DNA of 64,000 nucleotides from Nibribacter roseus (GCF_042662225.1 NZ_JBHSYQ010000004.1:248001-312000); one strand, 5' to 3'; positions 32,076 through 41,090 are shown, numbered from the stretch's first letter. Notes: generated by a model not told the origin, from the sequence alone. Numbers and translations: made by a program.

Positions 32076-33122
32076 ATGAACTCTCTTTACCATTCTCTTA
32101 CCATCTCCCATATTACAGAAGAAGTACCAGGCTTTAAAACCTTCATTTTTGCGGGGGAAGACGCCAACGCCATTCGTTATGAAGCAGGGCAATACCTGAC
32201 GTTGGTGATGATGGAGAACCAAGCGGAAGTGCGAAGGTCTTATTCTATCATCTCTTCTCCTGATTTGGGAGAACCGTTGGCCATTGGGGTGAAGCGTATT
32301 GAGAATGGGGTGTTCTCCAGATGGCTTGTTGACAAGGCCAAAGTAGGCGATGTAGTAACAACCACTGGGGCATCTGGCTTTTTCATACTTCCCCAAGAGC
32401 TGTCTCTCCGGCAGAAACAGGTGATGTGTTGGGCGGCAGGCAGCGGAATTACGCCCATTTTTTCTATAATAAAAACTCTGCTGTATGCGCACCAGGCCGT
32501 GAACGTGTTGTTGGTGTACAGTAACTCCTCTCCGGAAGTCACCATTTATAAAGAACATTTGGAGCGGTTGGCGCAACAGTTTCCGGACCAGTTCCAACTG
32601 GTGTTTTTGTATAGTAATGCTCAACGGTTAGATGAGGCACGGCTGCACAAAAGTTTTCTTAAGCAATTGGTGCGTAAACATGCTGCTGTGCCTGCCGCCG
32701 ACCTTCTGTGTTACATCTGTGGTCCAGAAAATTACCGCAGGCTCTGTGTGTATGGCTTAAGGGAAATGGACGTGCCAGCCGAGCAAATCTGGCAAGAGAA
32801 TTTCAATTCAGAGAAGGTAACACTAAAGGTGCTGCCACCAGACACAAACCCGCACCGGGTAACCTTGTGGCTGCACAACGAAAAGTATGAGGTTGTTACC
32901 CAATACCCAGACACCATTCTACAGGCTGCCAGAAAAACAGGTATTTCATTGCCCTACAGCTGCGAGACAGGTAAGTGCGGCAACTGTGCAGCCCAATGTC
33001 TGGAGGGTTCCGTCTGGATGTCGTACAACGAAGTGCTTACTCAAAAAGCCTTGGCAAAAGGGTTAACTCTTACCTGCGTTGGCTATCCGTTTGGCGGAGA
33101 TGTAGTCTTGAAGTTGCTGTAG
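32076..33122 (+). CDS. PaaE-like ferredoxin:NAD(P)H reductase with C-terminal [2Fe-2S]
   Basis: A 348-residue cytoplasmic electron-transfer protein. Domains in order: FAD-binding (about 1-100, RRSYSIISSP flavin motif), NAD-binding (about 105-235, GSGITPIFSII and CGPENY), and a plant-type [2Fe-2S] domain (about 260-348) with Cys ligands in YSCETGKCGNCAAQC and the last Cys in LTCVGYP. The arrangement matches reductases that feed oxygenases or desaturases. The partner is not in the window. Confidence 0.9.
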   Translation: MNSLYHSLTISHITEEVPGFKTFIFAGEDANAIRYEAGQYLTLVMMENQAEVRRSYSIISSPDLGEPLAIGVKRIENGVFSRWLVDKAKVGDVVTTTGASGFFILPQELSLRQKQVMCWAAGSGITPIFSIIKTLLYAHQAVNVLLVYSNSSPEVTIYKEHLERLAQQFPDQFQLVFLYSNAQRLDEARLHKSFLKQLVRKHAAVPAADLLCYICGPENYRRLCVYGLREMDVPAEQIWQENFNSEKVTLKVLPPDTNPHRVTLWLHNEKYEVVTQYPDTILQAARKTGISLPYSCETGKCGNCAAQCLEGSVWMSYNEVLTQKALAKGLTLTCVGYPFGGDVVLKLL

Positions 33123-33124
33123 AA

Positions 33125-33163
33125 TCTGTTTTTGACCCAATTTTAGAAAATGACGCCAAAAAC
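33125..33163. repeat. Intergenic palindromic element, copy 13 (diverged)
   Basis: TCTGTTTTTGACCCAATTTTAG pairs imperfectly with AAAATGACGCCAAAAACGC. It is 3 bp after the reductase stop and 12 bp from the end of the converging gene, so it may serve both transcripts. Confidence 0.55.
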
Positions 33164-33174
33164 GCAGTCATCAT

Positions 33175-33636
33175 TTAGGTTTGCGCCCTGCTTTTCACCG
33201 TCAGAAGCCACTCCTTGGCCGGTGCCACGTCGTCAAACATCTTTATTTCAAACTTGTCGCTGATGTGCTGGTGCAGCTGATGAAAAGACATTTGACCGTA
33301 TACACCGGGTGCCAACACCTGTGCCATAAACCGCAAGCCTAGTTCCATCACCTTCGGAGTCCAGTAAGATACTATCCATTCCTGAGCGATATCCCAAGGA
33401 CCAATCAATTCTTTGTGGTTGTTCAGGAGCCGCGCACAAGGCTGCTCTTCTATCATTTTAATATAGAAACTACCGCCTTGCATAACCGTCTCTAGCGTCT
33501 GAATGCCAATCCACTGGGCATGGATGTAAGAATTGTCTGCGGCACGTTCAGCTATAAGAAAAACATCGCCGTTTGGCTTTTTAAGCTCAGTTCTAGTCAT
33601 GTCAGAGGCTCCAGTTAACGTTTTATAAATTCCCAT
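33175..33636 (-). CDS. Uncharacterised cytoplasmic protein, possibly STAS-like
   Basis: A 153-residue protein without signal or transmembrane segment. The order of predicted strands and helices, with IAERAADNSYIHAQWIGIQT near residue 28 and a central VMELGLRFMAQVLAP helix, is reminiscent of small STAS/SpoIIAA-like proteins of this phylum, but I see no diagnostic motif. An internal ATG 36 bp in is an alternative start. Function unknown. It converges on the reductase gene. Confidence 0.5.
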   Translation of the reverse strand: MGIYKTLTGASDMTRTELKKPNGDVFLIAERAADNSYIHAQWIGIQTLETVMQGGSFYIKMIEEQPCARLLNNHKELIGPWDIAQEWIVSYWTPKVMELGLRFMAQVLAPGVYGQMSFHQLHQHISDKFEIKMFDDVAPAKEWLLTVKSRAQT

Positions 33637-33900
33637 TCTCCCATAAACAAGTCAAAATTCAAAGGAGTAGATCTGTAAAATTAGGAACTGATTTAATCTG
33701 AAACCAATTAAAATGATCGAAACCAGTGCCTATTACCGTTTTGTGCAGAGAAATTGCTGAAAATAAATTCCGTAGGTCTAGTACTGAAAATAGAACCTCC
33801 AAATGCTTAACCAATGCTTGTAGTAAATGCGCTTCTATTTTTGGTCTTATAGTTGCTTTAGCTCAAGCTTTGCTAATTTTACATCACTAAATTTATTTTC

Positions 33901-34230
33901 ATGAAAAATAGAATGTACCTAAAGTTAACCGTGCTATTTATTTTTATGGTGGGAGCAGTAGGCTGCTCCAGCTCTAAAAACACCAGTAGCTCGCGCACTC
34001 CTTCTACTACTAAAACATCTAAAAGCCAGTATCCGGGAGGGCAATATCCGGGAGGAATTGTAATTCCGGGAACCCAACCTTCTACAGAAGGCATGCCTCC
34101 GGGCCAGGCGAAGAAAGTACATGGTCATCAGTCTGCCAAAGCGTTTGCTCCAGGTCAACAAAAAAAGAAGAATAAGGGCCAAGGCAATCAAAAAGGGAAG
34201 AAGAACAAAGGCAAGGGGAAAAAGAAATAA
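33901..34230 (+). CDS. Small Lys/Gly-rich lipoprotein
   Basis: A 109-residue lipoprotein: signal ending VGAVGCSSS (lipidated Cys 22), a Ser/Thr linker, two YPGGQ/YPGG units, a MPPGQAKKVHGHQSAKAFAPGQ stretch, and a strongly basic KKK-rich tail. The PPGQAKK...APGQ layout occurs in other short proteins of the phylum whose function is unknown. The basic tail suggests binding of an anionic partner such as LPS or nucleic acid (inference). Confidence 0.6.
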   Translation: MKNRMYLKLTVLFIFMVGAVGCSSSKNTSSSRTPSTTKTSKSQYPGGQYPGGIVIPGTQPSTEGMPPGQAKKVHGHQSAKAFAPGQQKKKNKGQGNQKGKKNKGKGKKK

Positions 34231-34367
34231 CTCACCCTGCTTTCTGATTGCTGGCATCTTTTAACAAGAAGCACTTGAAGTTAAACCATCTTATGCGTTC
34301 GTTTAACGGGCTCTTTTAAACCAGCTTAGCTGCAATGCGTAAACCTTACAAACTAAGCATTACAACT

Positions 34368-34739
34368 ATGGCTATAAAAGATAAAGATAACCACGCTGCT
34401 GACAGCAGACCACAAAGTCTAAACGACGAAACCCACCAACGTAACGCACCAGGAAATCACCCAGACCCTACCGCCAAGCGCAACATAGGGTTAAATGGAG
34501 AAACTGAACGGAATGACCAGAAAGATAAACTGGAGAACCTGCATATAGGCGGTAATGAAATTACCGGTTATGGCGCCAATGACCACACTGAAAAAGAGTC
34601 TTTTGCGCAAGGGCCTGGTTTTGAGTATGAAGGCAGCTACCAAGAAATGGATGGCAGTGTGAACGGAGTCAGAAGCACTGACCAACCTTTGGGAAGTGAT
34701 GACACCGAACCTTCAGACAATGAATACAAGCGTATCTAG
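34368..34739 (+). CDS. Hydrophilic, probably disordered small protein
   Basis: A 123-residue very polar protein with no hydrophobic segment, rich in Asn, Asp, Glu and Gly, and no recognised domain. The ATG at 34368 (MAIKDKDNHAAD...) is favoured over one 33 bp upstream because the upstream residues look unlike the rest. Its composition resembles stress-related hydrophilic proteins, which is speculative. A strong terminator follows. Confidence 0.5.
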   Translation: MAIKDKDNHAADSRPQSLNDETHQRNAPGNHPDPTAKRNIGLNGETERNDQKDKLENLHIGGNEITGYGANDHTEKESFAQGPGFEYEGSYQEMDGSVNGVRSTDQPLGSDDTEPSDNEYKRI

Positions 34740-34755
34740 ATTTGTGCGGAAGCAT

Positions 34756-34800
34756 TAAAAAAAAGGCCGCCTTGCAAAACTGCAAGGCGGCCTTTTTTTA
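34756..34800. terminator. Strong bidirectional intrinsic terminator
   Basis: GGCCGCCTTGCA and TGCAAGGCGGCC form a perfect 12-bp stem with a 4-base loop, flanked by A8 and T7. It serves the small plus-strand gene and the converging metallo-hydrolase gene. Confidence 0.93.
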
Positions 34801-34830
34801 TCTATAAGTAAGCTTTAATAGGAGGCGCTA

Positions 34831-35589
34831 TTATTTTTTCTCAGGGTACCACTTCCTTAACCTAACCTCTATTTTGTCATTACCGGCGTTGACTTTTTGC
34901 TTGAAAGCAGCTACATCACTTAAACCGTCTTTTCCACGGTAGTGGTAAGGGTAAATTACCTTAGGCTGAAATTCTAACACCGCTGATGCCGCCTGCTCAA
35001 TGTCCATGGTGTAGGGTAGGTTCATGCTGACAAAGGCAACGTCTATGTTTTCAAGAGCACGCATTTCAGGAATGTCTTCTGTGTCTCCGGAGATATAGAT
35101 ATTCTTACCGCCAATGCTCAGCAAATACCCGTTCCCCCGGCCTTTGGTGTGCATGGCATCTGCTGCCTCAGGCAGGTTGTACATAGGTATGGCCTTTATG
35201 GTGATATCAAATTGGCTGGACATGTCGCCGTTTCGCAGCACCACTACCTGGTTTTTCAACTCAGCCGGAAGTTGTTCTGCTACTGCTTGAGGCGCTACTA
35301 TTACCGCTTGTGAGGTGTTAATGCCGGCAAGGGTTTTCTTATCGAGATGGTCAGGGTGAATATCAGTGAGGAGAATTAGGTCTGGCTTATTTACGCTTTT
35401 GTATAGCTCTGGGCCACCGTAAGGGTCAACTAATATGTTTTTACCGTTCCATTTCATTGCCAGAGAACCATGCAGGATAGGCTGAATGTGGAGGGGACCC
35501 TTGTTCGTCTCTATTCTGTCAGAGGCGTTGTTTTGAGCCTGAGTAGCCATTAAGATAAGGCTCAGGAACAGAGTTAAAATTTTTTTCAT
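34831..35589 (-). CDS. Exported MBL-fold metallo-hydrolase (UlaG-like)
   Basis: A 252-residue protein with a signal peptide (about 1-18, ending TQA). The metallo-beta-lactamase core shows TDIHPDHLDKK (HxDH-type metal motif, about residue 77), a later SGDTEDIPEM and the YHYRGKDG His. The layout fits the UlaG-like/L-ascorbate-6-phosphate lactonase-like group of MBL proteins, here exported, so the true substrate is open. It lies at the edge of the xylan locus, 142 bp after the GH2 stop. Confidence 0.8.
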   Translation of the reverse strand: MKKILTLFLSLILMATQAQNNASDRIETNKGPLHIQPILHGSLAMKWNGKNILVDPYGGPELYKSVNKPDLILLTDIHPDHLDKKTLAGINTSQAVIVAPQAVAEQLPAELKNQVVVLRNGDMSSQFDITIKAIPMYNLPEAADAMHTKGRGNGYLLSIGGKNIYISGDTEDIPEMRALENIDVAFVSMNLPYTMDIEQAASAVLEFQPKVIYPYHYRGKDGLSDVAAFKQKVNAGNDKIEVRLRKWYPEKK

Positions 35590-35663
35590 AGATATAATTG
35601 GTTTCTGGTTTGGATGATTTTATGGATTAAAAAATTCTATAGTAGCAACAGGAGAAGGTCTAC

Positions 35664-35708
35664 TTCTGTTTTAGGCCTGTTTTTTATAAAACAGGCCTAA
35701 AACAGAAA
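35664..35708. repeat. Intergenic palindromic element, copy 14
   Basis: TTCTGTTTTAGGCCTGTTTT and AAAACAGGCCTAAAACAGAA are exactly complementary around a short TTATA-like loop. It is closest to the family consensus. It is 24 bp past the GH2 stop on the minus strand. Confidence 0.9.
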
Positions 35709-35731
35709 GACTTTAGAGGCTAAGTTTAGTA

Positions 35732-37600
35732 TCAGCCGGTACACTTGTTGCCATCAGTGTTGCGTGAGTCAAGTATTCCGGCAGGTACATCAAGCTCTCC
35801 CGTGTGTGGGTCAATAATTCCGTTGCGTTCATCTTCAATGTTAGTGGCCTGTGTATAGACATCACCGGCAATAGGGCGTTTGCGCATCTCTTTTTTGAAC
35901 TGTGCTATACGCTCTGCCCGCTCATTTAGATCATTAGGTCCGCCGTAGTCAGAGAAGCCAAAACCGCCCCACTCGCTCACGATCAACGGTGCCTGCCCGC
36001 GGTAAAAATATTGGTCGCCTACTACCAACGGAAACGCGGCTACGCCCTCCATTTGTCCGGCACAGAGTTGATCAAGAACCTCTTTCCAGCGCTCCAGTTC
36101 CGGGGTGTACAGGTGAGCTGTGAGTAGGTCAGACTTCAACTTACCTTCAAATGAAATGTGCTGCCAGCCGTCGTTGTCCACTACCAAAAACTGAGGGTAC
36201 CTAATTTTCATATAATGGAAGGTATCCATAATGTACTGGCGGGTGGCTGGATTAGTGGCAATGTCTTGCGCGCCCCAGTCTTCGTTGTACAAGCTCCAGA
36301 TAATTACCGATGGGTTTGTTTCTATTAGGGCCAGCATGCGCTGTAGCTCTGCCCAGTGGTTCTCACGGCTTCTTTGGGTGGAGCTGTGGGGGCTTGGTAC
36401 TTCCACCCAAAGCAAGAGACCTATTTCATCGGCTAGGTTATAAATGCGGGGGTCTACACCCGCAATGTGCACACGTACCAAGTTGCAACCTAGTTTTTTC
36501 ATGGCGTACATGTGGCGCCGCATCTCGTCATAGGTGGCAGTGCCGGGCTGGTACAAAATACCGTCTATGTAAATTTCCTGGTTGTTCAGGTAGATGTGCC
36601 GGCCGCGTGATTCAATTTTGCGCATGCCAAAGTGCCCCTCTATTTCGGCAGAATAGCCATTGGCGTCAATAAGTTGCGCCACAATGCGGTACAAATGCGG
36701 ATTTTCCGGACACCATAGTTGCGCCCCTGGCACCTCCATGACTACGTACTGCTGCTTTTGCCCTGCTTCCAGTCTCAGCGGATACTCAGCGGTGGCCAGC
36801 GGAATGGTGGAAGTGGCGCCTTCGCGTTCATACACATTGAGCCGAAGGGTATACATTCCGGGGTCATGTATGCGCGATGTGAAATTGAAACGCACCATAG
36901 AGTCTTCAATAATGCTTTGTACCCCAATGCGCGAACGCAGTCGGTTACGTTCTACTGTCTCCAGCCATACGCTGCGCACAGCGCCGGTATAGGTTTGGTA
37001 CCAAATACCACCGCGTTTGTACACGTGAGACTCCTGCTTTCCTCTGGGGATCTCTGCGTCCATGGTATCAGCAATACGCACCGTGAGCCAGTTGACCGGC
37101 AGTAAATGCTCTTCATTAAGCTCATAAGAAAAAGACGTGTACTCGCCGTAATGCACTTCGTCGCCGTCTACGGTTTTGAGAAGCCTGCCGTTTAACCATA
37201 CCCTTGTTTCATAACCACAGGCTCCAAAAGTAATCTGAAACATGGAGGTGCCTGTGTTTTCCTCTCGTTCTGGCCGTTTAAATTCCCGTTCATACCAAAC
37301 CACCACTTTGTCTTGCCAGGCAGGTTTCTGCAGTTGGTCTAGCTGTTGGTTTTTAGCGGCGGCCATGTGCTCTTCCACTGATCCTGGCCAGTTCGCCTTG
37401 TGTTCATATTTATGACCCAAGTACCAGCCATCTTGCAATCCGCGGTCATTAGGATCGACGGCAAAATTCCATTCGCCATCTAGTAGAAAGTAGGTATTGG
37501 GTCTGATGATGGCCCGCGGGAGTGGGTTTTGGGCACTTTTGGCAGCAGCAGATTCTTGAAAGCTTTCGGTGGTGCTAAGGTTAAATGGTTTAGTACTCAT
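35732..37600 (-). CDS. Glycoside hydrolase family 2 protein (beta-galactosidase/glucuronidase-like)
   Basis: A 622-residue protein without signal peptide, so probably cytoplasmic. An N-terminal sugar-binding sandwich (about 35-210), an immunoglobulin-like domain and a TIM barrel (about 340-600) are in the GH2 order. The acid/base Glu is in WSLYNEDWG (about 440) and the nucleophile Glu in IVSEWGGFG (about 545). GH2 members act on beta-galactosides, beta-glucuronides, beta-mannosides or arabinosides. In this locus it may trim imported xylan-derived side chains. The exact substrate cannot be read from sequence. Confidence 0.85.
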   Translation of the reverse strand: MSTKPFNLSTTESFQESAAAKSAQNPLPRAIIRPNTYFLLDGEWNFAVDPNDRGLQDGWYLGHKYEHKANWPGSVEEHMAAAKNQQLDQLQKPAWQDKVVVWYEREFKRPEREENTGTSMFQITFGACGYETRVWLNGRLLKTVDGDEVHYGEYTSFSYELNEEHLLPVNWLTVRIADTMDAEIPRGKQESHVYKRGGIWYQTYTGAVRSVWLETVERNRLRSRIGVQSIIEDSMVRFNFTSRIHDPGMYTLRLNVYEREGATSTIPLATAEYPLRLEAGQKQQYVVMEVPGAQLWCPENPHLYRIVAQLIDANGYSAEIEGHFGMRKIESRGRHIYLNNQEIYIDGILYQPGTATYDEMRRHMYAMKKLGCNLVRVHIAGVDPRIYNLADEIGLLLWVEVPSPHSSTQRSRENHWAELQRMLALIETNPSVIIWSLYNEDWGAQDIATNPATRQYIMDTFHYMKIRYPQFLVVDNDGWQHISFEGKLKSDLLTAHLYTPELERWKEVLDQLCAGQMEGVAAFPLVVGDQYFYRGQAPLIVSEWGGFGFSDYGGPNDLNERAERIAQFKKEMRKRPIAGDVYTQATNIEDERNGIIDPHTGELDVPAGILDSRNTDGNKCTG

Positions 37601-37612
37601 AGGTGTCTTGTA

Positions 37613-37630
37613 TTTGAAATCAGGTTCAAA
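37613..37630 (-). promoter_or_regulatory. Possible operator, TTTGAA-N6-TTCAAA, upstream of GH2
   Basis: A perfect 6-bp inverted repeat with 6-bp spacer lies 12 bp upstream of the GH2 start codon. It does not match the LacI-type sites near 45.2 and 45.5 kb. Whether a protein binds it is unknown. Confidence 0.35.
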
Positions 37631-37828
37631 ACAGGTTTCCTATCTTTAACGATGAATTTTCAAACAAAGACAATAAGAATGATGAACAGCCTTCAGAAAA
37701 TTATACCACAACCAAATAGTAGAAATTAGGCGAAGAGTAATAACCCATTTACCTATCTTTCTGGAGAAACAGAAGTAAGGTCTGTTGTAGGCTTTCAGAA
37801 GGAGATTAAGTGGCAAAGGGGGCAAAAG

Positions 37829-37855
37829 CAAAAGCCCCTATTGCAGGGGCTTTTG
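37829..37855 (-). terminator. Intrinsic terminator after the Pro-rich lipoprotein
   Basis: CAAAAGCCCCT and AGGGGCTTTTG form a perfect 11-bp stem with 5-base loop. On the minus strand a T-rich run follows. It is 72 bp past the stop of the Pro-rich gene. Confidence 0.8.
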
Positions 37856-37926
37856 TTGTAAGGGTATGTTAAGTAGTTTATGACTCTTTCAGCCATTTAT
37901 GTGCTTGAAAGAAGTAGACCAAAATC

Positions 37927-38316
37927 TTATTTACTCAAAGGTGCACCCACTGGAATAGAACAATCATGGCCCGGCTGCCCGTGCGGAGGGTTAGTGCCGG
38001 CTGCCGTAGCCCCTTGTGCTGGCGGTGGGGTGAAAACTGGCGCGGCCAAGGCTGGTGCCGGAGGCAACTGAGAATTTGTGCTGGGCTGTGAGTTCAAAGG
38101 CGCACCAACCGGAATTTCGCAGCGGTGACCTGGCTCTCCGTGCGGTGGGTTTAAAGCGGTACTAGGTGCGGGTTGGGTAGCTGTAGGTTGACCTGGTACG
38201 GTAGCTGCTGCCGGAGTTACTGGTGCGCTGTTCTCTGTACTAGTGGTTTTGCTTTCTGAGCATCCGAATACAAACAGAAGGGAAGCAGAAATTAAAAGAT
38301 AAGAAGCTTTTTTCAT
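37927..38316 (-). CDS. Pro/Ala-rich lipoprotein with two NPPHG-PGH-C motifs
   Basis: A 129-residue lipoprotein (start ATG 38314-38316; signal ending FVFGC, lipidated Cys 19). It carries two copies of a motif NPPHGxPGHxCxIPVGAPL at about residues 56-74 and 109-127, separated by a Pro/Ala linker. Each copy has two His and one Cys, which could form a metal or heme site. The motif recurs in small proteins of this phylum but no function is known to me. It lies within the xylan locus but is bounded by its own terminator. Confidence 0.6.
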   Translation of the reverse strand: MKKASYLLISASLLFVFGCSESKTTSTENSAPVTPAAATVPGQPTATQPAPSTALNPPHGEPGHRCEIPVGAPLNSQPSTNSQLPPAPALAAPVFTPPPAQGATAAGTNPPHGQPGHDCSIPVGAPLSK

Positions 38317-38530
38317 GTTATGATGTAAGATTGTACTGGCTACAGGAGCAGACGCTACGGAAGACAGAAGATGTTTGTGCAGAAACAGAGTTGACAGCAC
38401 ATTAGTTTAATTTTGTTTCAATATATGAAAAAGGTATAAATTCCTCTTTATAGAAGTTCTTTTGAGCCAACCCTTCCTTCAGTCGATGAATTAGTGAACC
38501 CTCTGTTCCTAGATTATAACCTGGAGAAAC

Positions 38531-38573
38531 AAAACCGCCTGAACTTCCCAAGTGATTTAGGTGGTTCAGGCGG
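38531..38573 (-). terminator. Intrinsic terminator of the minus-arm GH operon
   Basis: CCGCCTGAAC (38535-38544) and GTTCAGGCGG (38564-38573) form a perfect 10-bp stem; on the minus strand TTTTGTTT follows. It lies beyond palindromic element copy 15, suggesting the element itself does not fully stop transcription. Confidence 0.8.
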
Positions 38574-38586
38574 AAGAAGTAAAGCT

Positions 38587-38622
38587 TAATTTAAGGCTGA
38601 TTTCTGAAAAACAGGCCTAAAA
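38587..38622. repeat. Intergenic palindromic element, copy 15
   Basis: TTAATTTAAGGCTGATTTCTG pairs with AAAAACAGGCCTAAAACAG. It begins 4 bp past the GH43 stop (minus strand) and is followed by a separate terminator hairpin. Confidence 0.65.
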
Positions 38623-38625
38623 CAG

Positions 38626-39723
38626 CTAAAGCATTGGGTTGATGGTTTCTATGGTGCCGTCTGATCGATGCTTCAGTTCTGTCATTTTAATGTTTCTCAG
38701 GTGCGTTTTGCCTGACAGCTGGGTGTCATGGTAGAATAAATACCACTTGCCTTTAAACTCCGCAATTGAATGGTGGTTAGTCCAGCCTTCAACCGGATTC
38801 AGCAATACCCCCTGATACGTAAATGGACCAGCCGGAGAATCACCAATGGCGTAGTTGATGAAGTGTGTGTCACCGGTAGAGTAAGAGAAGTAGTATTTCC
38901 CGTTGTACTTGTGTACCCAGGCAGCTTCAAAGAAACGCTTGTCATGGTCATCGGCCATGATCTTCTTGCCTTCTTTGTCTAAAAGCACTACATCTTTCAC
39001 AGGCCCGTCAAAGGTTAACATGTCTGAACTTAACTTGGCCATTTTAGGAGTTAAGGCTGCCACGTTACCAGATGGCTCAGGCGCCGCGGTAGAATCATAT
39101 TTGCCTGTCTGCCAGCGTTGCAACTGACCACCCCAGATACCTCCAAAGTACATGTAAGAGGTGCCGTCAGTATCGGTGAACACCGCTGGGTCAATGCTAA
39201 AGCTGCCCGGAATTGGCTCTGGCTGCGGCTTGAACGGTCCAGAAGGAGAGGTGCTGGTGGCTACCCCAATCCGGAAGATGTCTTGCTTATCCTTTACTGG
39301 GAAGTACAGGTAATATGTGCCGTTTTTGTGCGCAGCGTCCGGAGCCCACAGCTGGCGGCCTGCCCACGGAATGTCTTTGATGTCTAAGGCAACACCATGA
39401 TCAGTGATTTTGCCGCCTACACTGTCCATAGAAAATACGTGGTAGTCACGCATGTCAAAATGGTCGCCGTTGTCATTTTCAGGAGTGCCTGCCTCAATGT
39501 CATGCGACGGGTATATGTAGATCTTACCGTTGAATACATGAGCCGAAGGGTCTGCGGTATAAATATCTGATACCAGTGGCTGGGACAAGTATTTCTTCTC
39601 AGAGGTGTTGTTTTGCTCTTGCGTAGCGGTCTCTGAATTGTTTTCTGCTTTCTGGCAACCCGAGGCCAGTGCCGCTACTGCCATGAAGGCGAAGGCAGAG
39701 CGTTTAACCATTTGTTTCTTCAT
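38626..39723 (-). CDS. Glycoside hydrolase family 43 lipoprotein
   Basis: A 365-residue lipoprotein (signal ending ALASGCQ, lipidated Cys 23). The five-bladed propeller has the GH43 triad: catalytic base Asp in TADPSAHV (about 57), pKa-setting Asp in SIDPAVFTD and acid Glu in FFEAAWVHK. Family members are beta-xylosidases or arabinofuranosidases. Surface or periplasmic location suggests trimming of xylan oligosaccharides from the neighbouring GH10. It is the last gene of the minus arm. Confidence 0.9.
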   Translation of the reverse strand: MKKQMVKRSAFAFMAVAALASGCQKAENNSETATQEQNNTSEKKYLSQPLVSDIYTADPSAHVFNGKIYIYPSHDIEAGTPENDNGDHFDMRDYHVFSMDSVGGKITDHGVALDIKDIPWAGRQLWAPDAAHKNGTYYLYFPVKDKQDIFRIGVATSTSPSGPFKPQPEPIPGSFSIDPAVFTDTDGTSYMYFGGIWGGQLQRWQTGKYDSTAAPEPSGNVAALTPKMAKLSSDMLTFDGPVKDVVLLDKEGKKIMADDHDKRFFEAAWVHKYNGKYYFSYSTGDTHFINYAIGDSPAGPFTYQGVLLNPVEGWTNHHSIAEFKGKWYLFYHDTQLSGKTHLRNIKMTELKHRSDGTIETINPML

Positions 39724-39834
39724 TGTTTATTAGTTAGTGAGATTATGAGAAAGAATTGTTTTTTAAGACCAATGAGTGGCTGTATGTTGTTCTTCTTTTC
39801 TGGGCAGTACTATTTCTTGCGACTAGCAAAGATG

Positions 39835-40962
39835 TTACTTTTTCGTTTGCCCTGTTTGAATAATAGCGTTTAAAGCTGGTTTAGCATTGTACTGGCGGTC
39901 AAACACCAATGGGTAGCTGGTTCGGCCTTTAATTGGCCAGTCATTCAGCCATGAATCGGCGTCGGTTACGCCCCAGAAAGTGACGCGGCTTATTTTGTCC
40001 TGGTGCTTGCGGAACAGAGCAAAAATTTCTGCATAGCGGTTAGCTAGTTTCTGCTGCACCTCTTCAGGCAGGCCGTTCGTGTACACGTTATATTTGGCAT
40101 CGAAATCAAAGGTAGCATCAATGTCTGCACCGTTGCGGTTGCTGGGGTTCGGTAATACGTCAATATCCAACTCGGTAATCATCACTTTGCCGTGGGCGGA
40201 AAGCTTTACAATACTTTCTTCAATCTGTTGAATGGAAGGAGATTCCAGCCCCCAGTGCCCCTGCATACCAATACCGTCTACTTTTAATCCTTTTGCTTTC
40301 AGGCTTTGCACCAATCGGATGGCTCCGTCCCGCTTAGCAGGTTTCCACATGTTGTAATCATTGTAGTACAGCTCACAGTTAGGGTCGGCTTTGCGGGCGG
40401 CGGCAAAAGCTTTCTCTAAGTATTCTTCGCCGGTTATTTTGTACCACTTGCTTTCGCGCAGGGTGCCGTCATCGTTTAAGGCTTCATTCACAACATCCCA
40501 GCCGTTAATGCGGCCTTTGTACCGGCCGGCAACGGTGGCTATATGCTCTTCCATGCGCTGCAGCAACTGTTCTTTGCTGGCAGGCTGGCCTTGTCCGTTC
40601 TCAAATAACCAATCAGGTGTCTGCTGGTGCCATACCAGGGCGTGCCCCACTATAAACTGATTGTACTTTTCGCCCAAGGCCACATAGGCATCAGCGAGCT
40701 TAAAGTTGTACTCGTTTGGCTGAGGGTGTACTGGCCCCCACTTCAGCAGGTTTTCAGGGCTGATGGTGCTGAAATGCTTGGCAACGATAGCCTCGGCCTG
40801 CGGATCTTGCCCTAATGCCTGCCTGTAATTAAGGGCGGCACCTACTACAAAATCATTCTGGTACACCGATTTAAGAGTAGGCTCGGCTGTTTCATTTTTC
40901 GTGTTGACGCAGCCAAATGCTAAAGCTAAAAAGCAGACGGCAAGCCAGGTTTTGTTTGTCAT
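39835..40962 (-). CDS. Endo-1,4-beta-xylanase, GH10, lipoprotein
   Basis: A 375-residue lipoprotein (signal ending LAFGC, lipidated Cys 18). The GH10 TIM barrel covers about 35-370. Acid/base Glu is in GWDVVNEALND (about 155) and nucleophile Glu in MITELDIDVLP (about 262); HALVWHQQTP is another family block. It cuts internal xylan bonds, probably on the cell surface or in the periplasm. It shares a minus-strand arm with GH67, an SDR enzyme and GH43. Confidence 0.95.
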   Translation of the reverse strand: MTNKTWLAVCFLALAFGCVNTKNETAEPTLKSVYQNDFVVGAALNYRQALGQDPQAEAIVAKHFSTISPENLLKWGPVHPQPNEYNFKLADAYVALGEKYNQFIVGHALVWHQQTPDWLFENGQGQPASKEQLLQRMEEHIATVAGRYKGRINGWDVVNEALNDDGTLRESKWYKITGEEYLEKAFAAARKADPNCELYYNDYNMWKPAKRDGAIRLVQSLKAKGLKVDGIGMQGHWGLESPSIQQIEESIVKLSAHGKVMITELDIDVLPNPSNRNGADIDATFDFDAKYNVYTNGLPEEVQQKLANRYAEIFALFRKHQDKISRVTFWGVTDADSWLNDWPIKGRTSYPLVFDRQYNAKPALNAIIQTGQTKK

Positions 40963-41010
40963 GGTGAGGGGTAGGTTTGTGCTGAATCTTTTATTTTTTG
41001 GTGTCAGTTG

Positions 41011-41056
41011 ATGCTATTTTAGGCCTGTTTTTAGAAAACCAAGCCTAAAACAGCAT
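41011..41056. repeat. Intergenic palindromic element, copy 16
   Basis: ATGCTATTTTAGGCCTGTTT pairs with a right arm ending AAGCCTAAAACAGCAT, with two mismatches. It lies 35 bp past the SDR stop and upstream of the GH10 gene on the minus strand. Confidence 0.8.
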
Positions 41057-41090
41057 ATTCTATATTGAGCAAAGCTTGTGTAGCAAGTGC

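Larger units (their letters stand above)
37601..37926. other. Gene-free stretch upstream of GH2
   Basis: These 326 bp hold a TTTGAA...TTCAAA inverted repeat (37613-37630) 12 bp before the GH2 start and the terminator hairpin of the preceding gene (37829-37855). I found no TAnnTTTG box in the right place and no small gene. Confidence 0.6.
38317..38625. other. Gene-free stretch between GH43 and the Pro-rich gene
   Basis: This 309-bp gap holds the terminator at 38535-38573 and palindromic element copy 15 next to the GH43 stop. Nothing else is seen between 38317 and 38530. Confidence 0.65.
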
